From assembly GCA_018398765.1 (NCBI GenBank), contig JAHBMJ010001678.1, positions 10,001 through 27,733 on the forward strand: DNA of 17,733 nucleotides, read 5' to 3'. The translations under genes were made by a program, and so were the position numbers. Position 1 is the stretch's first letter. Each line of letters begins with the position of its first letter. Positions 8,509 to 17,557 of the stretch are shown one piece after another. The DNA comes from Chromera velia. Lineage: Eukaryota; Sar; Chromeraceae. Under the pieces are notes generated by a model that saw nothing but the letters and a program-made list of their open reading frames with translations, made no database searches and had not been told where the DNA came from.

Positions 8509-9207
8509 TTTAAAAAACCTTTGAATAAAATTTATTTATAAAAATACCCCCCGTGCAAAAACTAAAAGAGGCTTAAACAATTTAAGACCGGTTTAGAGCT
8601 TCTAAAACCCTAACGAGTTTTTTAAAAATACTTACAGTTGTTTACAAGAACTTTTTTTTTTTAGTCAATATATATCTTTAGCCTCTAGGTCTATATTTTC
8701 CTAGTCATGTGAAGTTGAGCAGGCGTATATATGACCAGGGGACGCGCGCCGGCACCGACATGCCCTGAATGGGTCTGGGATGCGTGGTTCAGTCGGATTC
8801 ATGTTGCAGAGTCAAATTAATTGCATCCAATTGATCGTTTAAGATTGATAGATCTTAACACAGAAGTCGGAATTCAACCGGGAATTGGCTTATCATTCCG
8901 ACTTTTCTGACTGACAGACTTTTCTATGAAGTAGATGTCCCATCCCTGATCGTAGCCTTAGCCTCCTATATTTTATAAGTCATTTCTTCTACTATTTCCT
9001 AGTATATTTGTTTTCATTGGCATGTTAATTTCATAATTTTATTTTTATGTTAATTATACCGTGAGTGATGGTTTCAGAGTGAGAAGGTCACTGAGAACCT
9101 GCAAGACATCTTCCTTGCTGCTCAGACTTGTGGATGAATTATCATCAATCAATAAAGCATATTCGATCAATTCATTTACTTTCAATTATCCTATAAATTA
9201 GGCTATA

Positions 9208-11434
9208 ATTGTCCTTAAAGTTTTTGCTAGAGTTTTTGAAGAGGCTATAGTGAATAGGAGGCGAAGACTAGGTCCCTAGTATCAACCTAGTCATCAACAT
9301 CAAAACTCTAAAGGGGGAAGGGAAGGGAGTAAAGACGGAGGGAAGGGAGAAACGGAACCATGTGCAGTTCGCCTACAGTAAAGGGGCGGGAACCTTGAAT
9401 ACAATTTTTCTTTTGCTTCAATCAATCGCTCATCTCGAGATTTTTTTTGTTTCTTTTATTGATTTTACAAGTGCATTTGATGAAGCATCTCACAGTAGAA
9501 TGCCTGAACAGTTGAGAAAATACGAGGTGCGGGAAGAGACCATTAAATAGGTATATGAGTCGCTGCAAAATATCAGAGCAAGGGTGAAGGGGAGTGATTT
9601 CTGATTTCGGGAAGAAAAGGGGTCAAAGCAGGGAGGTCCGGCAGGACCTTCTCTGTTTAAAAGATATATAAATAACATGCCAGCAGACATTGGGAGGAGG
9701 GCAGGCCTCACCAGGAGGGGTCCCAAGCTTTAAAAAGGCCCCGAGGATGCGCAAGAGAACTTCTCTGTCGGGCTTTTTGCTGATGACACGTACCTTCAAT
9801 CGATAGAGACAGAGGAGATGGAAAGGCTTCTGAAGGCACTGGAGGAGTAGGCGAGGCCTTTGAAGCTCCTTTTGTCAGACAAGTCAAGAATAATGAAGTT
9901 TAGACAGAAAACGGGGGAGAGAAGAAAGCGATTCACGTTGGGTGGGGCGGAGTTAGTTCAGGCAAGCGAATATCCGTACCTTGGCCTTCTTTTAACAGAA
10001 GATTGCTCCACAGATGCAATGATGAGAGAGCGAATGATTAAGGTAGAAAGACTCTTTTTTACGTTGAAAAGTAAGATCAGTGCAGGAGGAGAGATCCCAC
10101 CCGCAACTTGTTTTTAACGGTTCAGGCAGACAGTGTGTGTAGTTTGGTCATACGGCTGCGAAGTACATTCACACTCGCAGGAAGCGTTTGCAGAGTTTAA
10201 CAGACTGCAAAGAAGATTCATTCGATGAGTGCTGCAATTGAGAGAGAAAGAAAGCATACTCATCACTTTTCTTGAGGCAGGCCTTCTTCCTATCGATCTG
10301 ATGGTTGCATAGAGAACCTTGATATGGACAAGGAAGGTAATCCAAAAAGGAAGAGACACACCGACAGGCCATGCACTCATTCAATCATTGCAAGAAAGAG
10401 TCGATTCAGAACTGAGAAGAAGGAAGCTTCACCCCTTTCACTTTTTCCCCCACTTGAAGAAATGTGTCGAAACACCTTTCACAGAGACAAGAAGCCATCC
10501 CTTCCAGATAGGAAAAGAACTAGAAGCTGCAGGCAGACAACTTTCCTTTGAGAGAAGAGACAAAATAGTAAGGTGGATAGAAGTACTGAAAAATGAAGAA
10601 ATTACAAAGAGGAAAAAGGAAGTATTTGTAGAGAGAGTTGAGAAGTCAGTGCAGAAAAGAGAAAGGGCCGAGAGGGAAGAGTTGAGAGAAGGCATCATGT
10701 ATCCTATCCATGCATCTCTATCCAACGGAAATCGCCTAAATCTATGGCTTCACAACAGTAAGAATGGAGAAGATACAGACAGAAGCATTTCATTAGATAG
10801 AGATAGGATAGGGAGAACTCCCGTCTGTTACACAAAGATAGCTCCCTGGCCTATCCATAGAAGAAGGGCTACATTTCGGGTGGGAGAGAGAAACTTGGAG
10901 GTAAACAAGGGGAAGTTCTCAACAGAAAGAGGCAGGGGGACCCCATTGACAGAAAAGAAATGCATGGTTTGCTCTGACCTGCTTGACATTCAAGTAGTCG
11001 AAAATGAAATCCATGTGCTGACTGAATGCCCTCTGCATGATGGAGAGAGGGCAGACTGCTTGCAAACTTTGATGACACATTGGAGTTCGGTGAAAGGGAG
11101 AGAGGAGAGAGCTGCAAATAGCAGCAGATGGAAAGTGGGTAGTGAAAGAAAGGTAGACAAGATCGCTCTATTCTCTTTTCTTTTGAATGAGGCCAACAAG
11201 AATGTTGATACCTTTCTGAAAGACATCATGATGAAAAGATAGGTAGTGAAAGAATAGAAAAGAAAAAAGGGAGACAATTTGAGTCAAGCTTTAGGAAAAG
11301 AGTTAGATAGGCTGCATCAGAAGACTTGGAAAAGTGAGAAAAAAAGAGAGAGAAGAATTAAAGAGTATGAAAGGGTGTGGAGTGATATAAAGAAAACAAA
11401 AGAGGAGGAAAAAGGGAGGAGGATGGGATGTTAG
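9208..11434 (+). pseudogene. Reverse transcriptase ORF2 remnant of LINE B
   Basis: Finger motif residues at 9217-9258 lie in a different frame from the rest, so an indel lies between 9258 and 9362. From 9362 a single frame runs to TAG 11432 with: motif A FIDFTSAFD (9455-9481); motif B region KGSKQGGP (9617-9640); motif C FADD (9776-9787); EYPYLG (9968-9985); a thumb-like region; and a CCHC finger, Cys 10961, Cys 10970, His 11012, Cys 11027 (C-x2-C-x13-H-x4-C). In-frame stops: 9548 TAG, 9602 TGA, 9731 TAA, 9848 TAG, 10115 TAA, 10226 TGA, 10310 TAG, 11240 TAG, 11255 TAG. The stop at 10226 falls where copies A and C both have Trp (FVRW). The longest open part, 10319-11239, is strongly Lys/Arg/Glu-rich. 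Confidence 0.86.
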
Positions 11435-11568
11435 GAGGTTTTGGAACTCGCTTCGAGCCGTTCATCTGCAATTCTGGGATCGTTCCCTTTCAAACCCTGC
11501 TTTGGAATGGAGTGAGCCCTCTCGCATACATACGTAGGTGATTGACTATTCAATGTGATCCGTTTACG

Positions 11569-11587
11569 GCACAGGCAAGACCTGTGC
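11569..11587 (+). other. Perfect 7-bp hairpin in the LINE B 3' UTR
   Basis: GCACAGG (11569-11575) pairs with CCTGTGC (11581-11587) around CAAGA. Some LINE reverse transcriptases recognise a 3' stem-loop upstream of a short tandem tail; that this hairpin plays that role is inference from position. Confidence 0.5.
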
Positions 11588-11683
11588 AGGCCAGCCAGGG
11601 AGGTCTGATGCATCTAGGCACTTTTTCTGGAAGCTGCACATCGGACATTCGGCATTACGGTGGAAGGCCAATCCTCCGGACAT

Positions 11684-11707
11684 TAATCCTAATCCTAATC
11701 CTAATCC
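11684..11707 (+). repeat. (TAATCC)4 tail, probable 3' end of LINE B
   Basis: Four perfect TAATCC units lie 250 bp after the RT ORF end. C11 (11706-11716) and A8 follow. Like the (TAAC)n and (GATT)n tails of A and C, it is a short tandem 3' end. Confidence 0.72.
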
Positions 11708-11716
11708 CCCCCCCCC

Positions 11717-11738
11717 AAAAAAAACTCTAAAAAAAAAA
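11717..11738 (+). repeat. A8-CTCT-A10 motif, partner of 8482-8508
   Basis: Same low-complexity motif as at 8482-8508, here directly after the LINE B tail. It begins an AT-rich stretch (11717-11890) with no gene. Confidence 0.5.
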
Positions 11739-11844
11739 TGGAAAGAAAAACGCCTAATAAAATTTTTAATAGCCTACGCCCAGGTACTAAAAAGGGTACT
11801 ATATTCAGCAATATCATATTTTTTAAATATATACTTAATTATAC

Positions 11845-11877
11845 ATGGACCGTTATATTGTTGATGGACCGTTATAT
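11845..11877 (+). repeat. Short direct repeat, period 19
   Basis: ATGGACCGTTATAT occurs at 11845-11858 and 11864-11877, flanked on both sides by ATACTTAATT. It lies in the AT-rich spacer just before LINE C. Confidence 0.85.
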
Positions 11878-11890
11878 ACTTAATTTGATA

Positions 11891-13664
11891 GTGCATGCTA
11901 TGTACTTTGATGTCTGGGCGAGGGTCGATGGTGCAGATAGGGAGATACAGGAAGGGGCGGGGGTGAAACAGGGTAACCCTCTCTCTCCCCTGCTCTTCCT
12001 TCTGTTCATTAATAATCTGCACCGCCACATCCGCCTCTCGGCTCACCGAGAGGATGAGCTCGGGGGGGAAGAGTTAGAGAAGGATGGAACTGTGTCTGAT
12101 GAGAGGTCTATAGAAAGCAGAACACGTGACTACTCTTGGGTAGGCAGATTGAGAGGGGTTGGCATTGGGAAGGGGAACAAGAAGACCGAAGTAGCGGTGA
12201 AGAGGAAAAAAGGGAAAGTCAGGGTCAGTCAGGACGATACGATCTGTGTGGGGCCCGAGCCTCTCGAAAGCCTCGGTTACGCTGACAACCTTGTTCTGTT
12301 TGGTCATTCTTCGCATAAGCTTCAAGCAAGAATGAATAAATTGGCGGAATATTGTCGGACGTGGGGCTTTACGGTCAATTTGAAAAAGACAAAAGTAATG
12401 AGGCTTTCCTGCAGCAAGGAGAATATTAGTCAGCCAATCTTCTTTGAAGGGAAGGAAGTTGAGAGAACGGGCCAGTATAAATATTTAGGCTGTACCTTTT
12501 TTGAAGGCGGATCCCTCTGTTCCTCTGTGAAACATCGCCTGGGGGTGGTAGAGAGGGCATTCGGGGGGGTCATTGGGCTCTGTGTTTCTCTTGGTCGTCT
12601 CTCTCCAACTTCGAAAATTATGCTCTTTTGGGGTTTGTGGATTCCTGTGGCCCTTTACGGGCTAGAAACGTTTTCCCTCAGTCAGGCAGACATGAAAGTG
12701 TTGGATGATTTGCAACTATATTTTGTTAGATGGGTTTTCGGCCTTCCCCGCAATTCGTTTCGTGTCCCCTCCCTCTTCATCTCCGGCCTTTGCCCGATAC
12801 GGGCTATCTTGACTGAAAGCGTGGGGGGTTTTTTACGTAGCCTCTCCTTAGCATCCCACTGTGTGCCCGCTGGCTTTTTAGATCTCTGCAAAGACGGCCT
12901 TTATGGCGATTGGTAGAGGTCCGTCAAGCTGTTGGTGGGACCTTTCACTCCTGAACTCTTCTCTGTTGAGGAGATGCCTTCGGGCCCGGGAGAGAAAGCT
13001 GCATTAAAAGGAAAGCTCGCGGTAGAAGGGAGAGGTAGGGAGGCACAAAAATGGTTGGACGACTAGTTTGTAGCTACCTCCCGTTCTTTGCAAAAAGAGG
13101 GCCGGCAGGGCAGGGGAGGGCAGGCAGGACGGGGGGGGGTTTTCCCTAACGGAGTGAGGCCTTCGGTCTTCCAAGTCGAACATCCGTCTAGACAGCGCTT
13201 AGCCCATCTTGTCATGGGAGGATGGACCGGCTCAAGCGGGCGGCGTGTTCCTATGGTTCGACCTCTCCCTAGGAGGCTGCTCTGTTCGGAGGCCAACGTC
13301 AGGCCGATTGCCCGTGCACTGTTGGGGGAGGGGGGGGGGAATTCCGAACAGGGATGTAGAGACGGTCTGCGAGCACTGCCTCCTCGATTTGTATAGGCGT
13401 GGCCATCTGAATGATGTTGTCCATAAGTTGACTGAATGCAAAGGGACCGAAGGGGAGAGGGGACGCATGAACAGGTTTTTGGATGAAGTAAGAGACGCTC
13501 ACTCTAAGTCGGACTTGATTGTATGGGCACAACAAATGGCTAAGTAGTAGTTGGGACGGGGTGTGAACGAAAATGAGAAGAAAGTGAGGGAGATCCTCAC
13601 ACTTCTCCTCGAAAAGCACCCTGTTACAGGCGCACGGGCGATCTCCGATTGCTTTTATAAGTAG
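11891..13664 (+). pseudogene. Reverse transcriptase ORF2 remnant of LINE C
   Basis: One frame is open from 11738 to 12913; recognisable RT begins at about 11891. Motif B is GVKQGNPLSP (11960-11989). Motif C is YADN (12278-12289): the second catalytic Asp is Asn, so the active site is already dead. KYLGC-x-FFEGG follows. In-frame TAGs are at 12914 and 13064. A +1-type frame change occurs in the G-rich run 13324-13339; the other frame then carries the CCHC finger, Cys 13368, Cys 13377, His 13422, Cys 13437 (C-x2-C-x14-H-x4-C). Two adjacent TAGs (13545, 13548) precede a C-terminus matching copy A (L-L-x2-H-P-V-[ST]) that ends at TAG 13662. An 86-residue charged insertion separates motifs B and C. 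Confidence 0.87.
13099..13139 (+). other. G-rich tract, potential G-quadruplex
   Basis: G-tracts of 3, 3, 4, 3 and 9 occur within 41 nt on the plus strand, inside the decayed LINE C ORF. In protein terms it is a Gly/Arg/Gln low-complexity stretch. Confidence 0.5.
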
Positions 13665-13677
13665 CTATATGTGTTCC

Positions 13678-13800
13678 CTCACTCTGTCCTTCTTTCTCTT
13701 TTCTTCCTTTCTTTCTTTCCTTCTTTCTTTCTTTCTTTTTTTCTTTCTTTCTTCCTTCCTTTCTTTCTTTCTTTCTTTTTTTCTTCCTTTTCCCTCACTT
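13678..13800 (+). repeat. (TTTC)n/(TTCC)n polypyrimidine tract
   Basis: Almost pure T/C, mostly TTTC units, just after the LINE C ORF. The open frames on both strands here are simple-sequence artefacts. Confidence 0.95.
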
Positions 13801-13894
13801 CCTCTCACTCTTTCCCCGTCGTTGTTCATTCTTGACGACCGTACTTGTTTTTGAGGTGAATATTTCGTTATGTCAGTCCGAGTGTGTTTCATCT

Positions 13895-13914
13895 GATTGA
13901 TTGATTGATTGATT
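13895..13914 (+). repeat. (GATT)5, possible 3' tail of LINE C
   Basis: Five perfect GATT units 230 bp after the RT ORF end. By analogy with the tails of A and B it may mark the element end. Confidence 0.6.
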
Positions 13915-14271
13915 GAGGAACAAACAAGGGTGGAACGGAATCAATCGGGGGGTGAGCGAAAAGCATATGGGGGGGAAACGCAAGACGGATGACCCCATGA
14001 AGCCCAGGCTGCGGGGCTCGGATGGTATCCCTCGCGTGAGCGCGGAAGGCGGTGGGAGGTGACGGGCTCGAGCCTGCATGGGTACGGGGGGGCGCACCGG
14101 GCGCTCGTGCTCGTGCGGTTCACATGCAGATCTGCGAGCGGGGTGTATGCTACGTGCGGCTTCTCCGTTCTTCTCCCTTTTTCTCCCCTTTTTGAATCTT
14201 TTTATTATGCTTACTACTCATAATTTCACTTCCCTGGAAAACAAGTCGTGCCTCAGGGATGAACCAACCAG

Positions 14272-14316
14272 ACCGACTGAACTGACTGAACTAACCGAAC
14301 TGCAAGAACTGAACTG
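14272..14316 (+). repeat. Degenerate (ACTGA/AACTG)n repeat
   Basis: GACTGAACTGACTGAACT-type units with drift, ending at GAACTGAG. It could be the tail of another retroelement fragment. Confidence 0.65.
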
Positions 14317-14589
14317 AGAGAGAAACCTTTGCTTGTACGTCTTCGGCAGAAAAGATAGGAAATCAAAGGAGATTGGGAGTTCTGATCTTTTTTTCTCTCC
14401 GTCTCCTTCCGTTCCGCCTCGGGTGATTTTCTTTAGAGGTCATCTGACAGACCTCTAACTGACACAAAGTGACAGAAGGAATCTCACTAGCCCATGATCC
14501 TTGGGGAAAAAAAAAGACACAGAAACAGAGAGTCCGTCTCCGTCCTTTCTGTTCCCCCCGAGGTATTTGTTTTTTCCCTTTCCTTCTCG

Positions 14590-14720
14590 TTTCCCTCTCC
14601 ACTCGGGCATGCTAGTGCTGTTCTGGCGCTTTGATCGGTCATGTGGACCCTCTTCCGGGCGAAATGCAGGCAGTCCTCGATCGTCTCAAGGGTGGGATAG
14701 AGAGCATGTTGTAACTCAGC
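14590..14720 (-). CDS. Weak candidate exon on the minus strand
   Basis: On the minus strand a good acceptor (TAGTTCTCTTACAG) ends just before 14720. The frame after it encodes about 43 residues of ordinary composition, including LQHALYPTLETIEDCLHFA. No clear GT donor closes the exon and I recognise no family. It may be chance. Confidence 0.15.
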
Positions 14721-14870
14721 CTGTAAGAGAACTACCAGATGAAGCAAAAGCCTGTTTGCTTAGAAGTGGAGCCACCCTCCACTTCCATCCGCTTCCCCAC
14801 CCCTGTCAGGCTCCCATCGATTCAATTTACCCCAGTGGGGCCATTCCTGGCGCAGCTCTGGATATGAATC

Positions 14871-14912
14871 CTGTCTTCTGTCTTTTGTGAGCTGTCTTCT
14901 GTCTTCTGCGAG
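14871..14912 (+). repeat. 21-bp tandem duplication
   Basis: CTGTCTTCTGTCTTTTGTGAG (14871-14891), repeated with two changes at 14892-14912. Confidence 0.85.
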
Positions 14913-15038
14913 CTGCGCTTTCAGAGCGAATTGGAACGAAAGCTTCCCGAGAAGAAAAGGTGAAGAGACGGCAAAGTTTTGGGCACACGTGTAACAGTCA
15001 AAAATCCTTAGCCGTCTCACTTTTTCTTTGTGGTCAGA

Positions 15039-16988
15039 ATGACAGAACAGGAGGAAAGAGACGCAGAGACAAACTTTTTGAAGTGCCCTGGCCTCTCTGA
15101 TATCAGCTCAGACGAAGAAGGGACCCACAAGGAGATGCTGAAGGATAGGAAGAAGATGCCCGAGCAGCCAGCTCTCACGGAAGGTGCCATGGAAAGGCTA
15201 CTCCGTGAAAGCGAGGCTCGAACAGAAGAGAAATTGGGAGGGAAGATCCAGGGACTGAAAGACAGTATAGAAGAGATGGGGGAGTATCAAAGAAAGATGC
15301 AGCAGATGGTGAACGATCATGAAACGAGACTGGGAAATTTGGAGAAGGGACAGAAAAGATCGGCCAAAGAGAAGGTGGAAGAAGAGAGGAGAATCTGCTC
15401 GCGGGTTGTTCTTGGACTGAAACTGCCCAAGAAAAACATTCACATACACGCAAAGAATTTCATCTACACAGCAGTACTCGATCCCAATGGGGCGAGAAAA
15501 GATACCCAACTGTAGGCTGCAGCGTTTGCTGAGACGATGTTCCAGGCATTCCAGGGGGTGATGTCGATGAACCATCAGTCGTGGGGGTCAATGACGAAGA
15601 TGGTCTTCAGTGCAGAAACAGTAGCAAGGGATTTCGACTCCCTCTTTGATGAACAGAACAACATACAGCACCCAGAAACAGGAGACCAACTCCGCTGTGT
15701 GATCCCAAGGACGAAGGAGCAGACAGACGCGGCAACGAAAAAGTGGGCAGTGGGAGTGATGGGAGATGCAGCTTCCAGCGACCAAAAGAAAGAAGAGGCG
15801 AGGAAGGCCCTTCAGAGACTAGGAGTTCCCCTCTGAGAGCAACCCCAACCGAGAGCCCCAGAGGGAGATGGAGATCTCGTGATGGGGGGAACAGAGAGAG
15901 ATGGCCAGCAAACAGGAATCCCAAAACCGAGCCCCAGGATTGAGCAGAAGGGAAAGAAGAGGATGCAGGAGCAGAACGGAAGTGCAGAGCAGCAGCAGGC
16001 AAACGCCGGGGGGGAGGCCTCCGGGGTTGGCCGTTGACGGGGTTGGCAGTTGAAGGAGAAGAAGGGGGGAGGAAGAAAGAGAGAGGTCGGGAGCTGGCCT
16101 CCCCCTGGAAGAAGGCTCTTAAGGGAAGACGAGCAAGAAACGTTGATTGAGGAAGAAAAGAGATCGATAAAAGAGCTCAGAAAGAGAATAGAAAGGGTGA
16201 TGGAAGCAAAAGAAATGTTGAAGAGAAGGGTAAAGTTGTTAGAGGCAGAGATGACCGAGTGGACAGTGAGAGACACGATAGAGAGGGTAGAAAAGATGGG
16301 GCTCGGGGAAGAACTGAGAAAAATCAAGAGACGGAGAGCAAAGAGAGAGCATGCCAGGAAGGCTCCATCTGAGTCCGACGTTTTGAGAAGGAACAGGTTT
16401 TGGGTGCTGAGTGAGGAAGGGGAAGAGATGGAAGGAGGCACACCAAATCATGAGACCACCTGTGGAGCCCCCAACGAGTTGCACACTCTTTCAAAAAAAT
16501 TGCGTAAAAATTTTTACTCTTCCGCTCCGAATAGTCGAGACTCTTTTTCCTCTGCAAATTGGCTCGGCCGGCCTAAGCGCAGAGAGGAGAAGCTCACTGG
16601 AGACCCCGAGCTGATGCAAGGGGGGGGGAGCGGGACTGCTTCGCGAGGGGCAGTCCCTATACAGGTGTGTCGATTAGACGAGCCTCGGCCACGTTCCTCG
16701 CTACCCTCCAACTCTCTTTCACACTCACTGAAAAAAGATGTAGACCAGCGTACTCCCCCCCCCTTGTGCCCTCCTTTGCGTGCAGAGCGATGTGAAGGCG
16801 AGTGCACAGAGAAGGACGGGGCAACTCCGAATAAAGAAAGGACCAATCCACCCGCAGGGGAGATGGAGAGAAACCAAGTGAGAAAAGGTGGAGGATTTTT
16901 GTTGGGAAGAAGGACAGGAGGGAAGGAGAGTCCAGGGGAGGACAAAGAAGAAAAAAGCGATTTCGTTCCCTTTCAGTTAGACCCCTAG
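15039..16988 (+). pseudogene. ORF1-like coiled-coil protein frame with in-frame stops
   Basis: The ATG at 15039 is the first Met after a TAG at 15009. One frame continues with stops only at 15513 (TAG), 15834 (TGA), 16035 (TGA) and 16986 (TAG), with ordinary protein on both sides of each. Residues 1-45 are acidic. About 46-125 is a Lys/Glu/Leu-rich predicted coiled coil. About 125-265 has patterns compatible with an RNA-binding fold (CSRVVLGLKL, then FSAETVARDFDSLF), as in LINE ORF1 proteins. A second long heptad-rich coiled coil lies at about 16119-16350. The rest is Ser/Pro/Gly/Lys-rich. The LINE ORF1 assignment is inference from coiled coil, basic charge and neighbourhood; a host gene with introns containing the stops is an alternative. 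The coding strand is markedly purine-rich, as in LINE B. Confidence 0.55.
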
Positions 16989-17522
16989 GATGTAGATTGT
17001 GGCCCTGCCAGAGAGAAAGAACCAGAAAACACCCTCGAGCATCCCAGATATTTCTTCAGCATACATCCATTATCGATCAACACACCCGAGCAAGACGGAT
17101 CCCGGTTTGGCTTCTCTTTCTCCTCAGAAATCGAAGGCTCGTCAGAGAAGGAGAATAGTTTAATTCATAAAGACGAACAAATACGTGCCAACATGTATTC
17201 ATGTGTATGTTCTTCTCTTTTCTGTTCCATTCGAGCTTCTTTGCCTCGTTGTCCCCCACCAGGTCCGTCTCCTTACAGCTCCACTACTTCTTCTGCGTCT
17301 TCCTTTTGTTTTTCTTTTTCCTCTGAGTCTTTTAGTTTTTGTTCCTCTTTCCCTGGCACTGGCGGGGGAAAGAAAGAGGGCAGGAAAGAACAGGGAGGGA
17401 GGGGTGGGAAGAGGCCAGACCGCTGGGAGATTTCTTCTTCTTCTTCTTCCTCCTCCTCCTCTTCTTCTCCTCCTCCTATTCCCTCTTCTTCTTTTTCTTC
17501 TTCTTCTTCTTCTTTTTCTTCT

Positions 17523-17557
<35 letters not shown>

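Larger units (their letters stand above)
6239..9207. other. Long gene-free stretch with an AT-rich core (about 6560-9200)
   Basis: No open frame here resembles a protein, and ORFs over 60 codons look like chance. Composition shifts to AT-rich at about 6560 and stays so, with A-runs at 8482-8508, to the edge of LINE B. Internal structure includes a GAATT microsatellite, an imperfect direct repeat (6881-6912 and 7222-7252, AGCCACCTAG-like words) and a C-rich block. It may be older intergenic DNA or a chain of decayed small elements. Confidence 0.6.
9208..11707 (+). mobile_element. Decayed LINE-type retrotransposon, copy B
   Basis: The copy starts inside the RT finger region (KVFARVFEEAIVNR, 9217-9258, a typical early RT segment), so it is truncated at the 5' end. 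It continues through palm, thumb and a CCHC finger, a Lys/Glu/Arg-rich C-terminal segment, a 3' UTR of about 250 bp with a perfect hairpin, and a (TAATCC)4 tail. It sits between AT-rich sequences that share the A-run/CTCT motif, suggesting insertion into one AT-rich locus. It differs clearly from A and C in the palm (FADD rather than YADD/YADN) and belongs to another lineage. Confidence 0.82.
11891..13914 (+). mobile_element. Decayed LINE-type retrotransposon, copy C (same family as A)
   Basis: The copy is truncated at the 5' end between RT motifs A and B. It retains motif B onward, the thumb-like region, the CCHC finger and the C-terminal tail, then a pyrimidine-rich 3' region and a (GATT)5 repeat that may be its end. 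Protein alignment by eye with copy A is extensive (TVNLKKTK, KYLGC-x-FFEGG, PVALY, FVRW). The truncation joins it to AT-rich DNA that follows copy B. Confidence 0.82.
13915..15038. other. Gene-poor interval between LINE C and the ORF1-like frame
   Basis: No recognisable gene. It contains GC-rich sequence (13970-14150), an ACTGA-rich repeat (about 14272-14316), simple pyrimidine tracts, a weak minus-strand exon candidate (14590-14720) and a 21-bp duplication (14871-14912). Confidence 0.5.

Noticed and set aside
9548-13550. Reassigned TAG (for example read as Trp)
   Set aside because: TGG is used freely in the same frames, TGA and TAA also interrupt them, several TAGs do not align with Trp, and copy C has lost a catalytic Asp. 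Pseudogene decay is simpler.
13665-13892. Lys/Glu/Arg-rich minus-strand ORF
   Set aside because: Translation of the (TTTC)n tract.
13895-13914. CRISPR-like or telomeric repeat
   Set aside because: GATT, TAAC and TAATCC runs are too short and unspaced; they fit microsatellites or LINE tails.
14020-14090. Possible tRNA (GGGCTCGAGCC resembling box B)
   Set aside because: No matching box A or acceptor stem could be found at suitable spacing.
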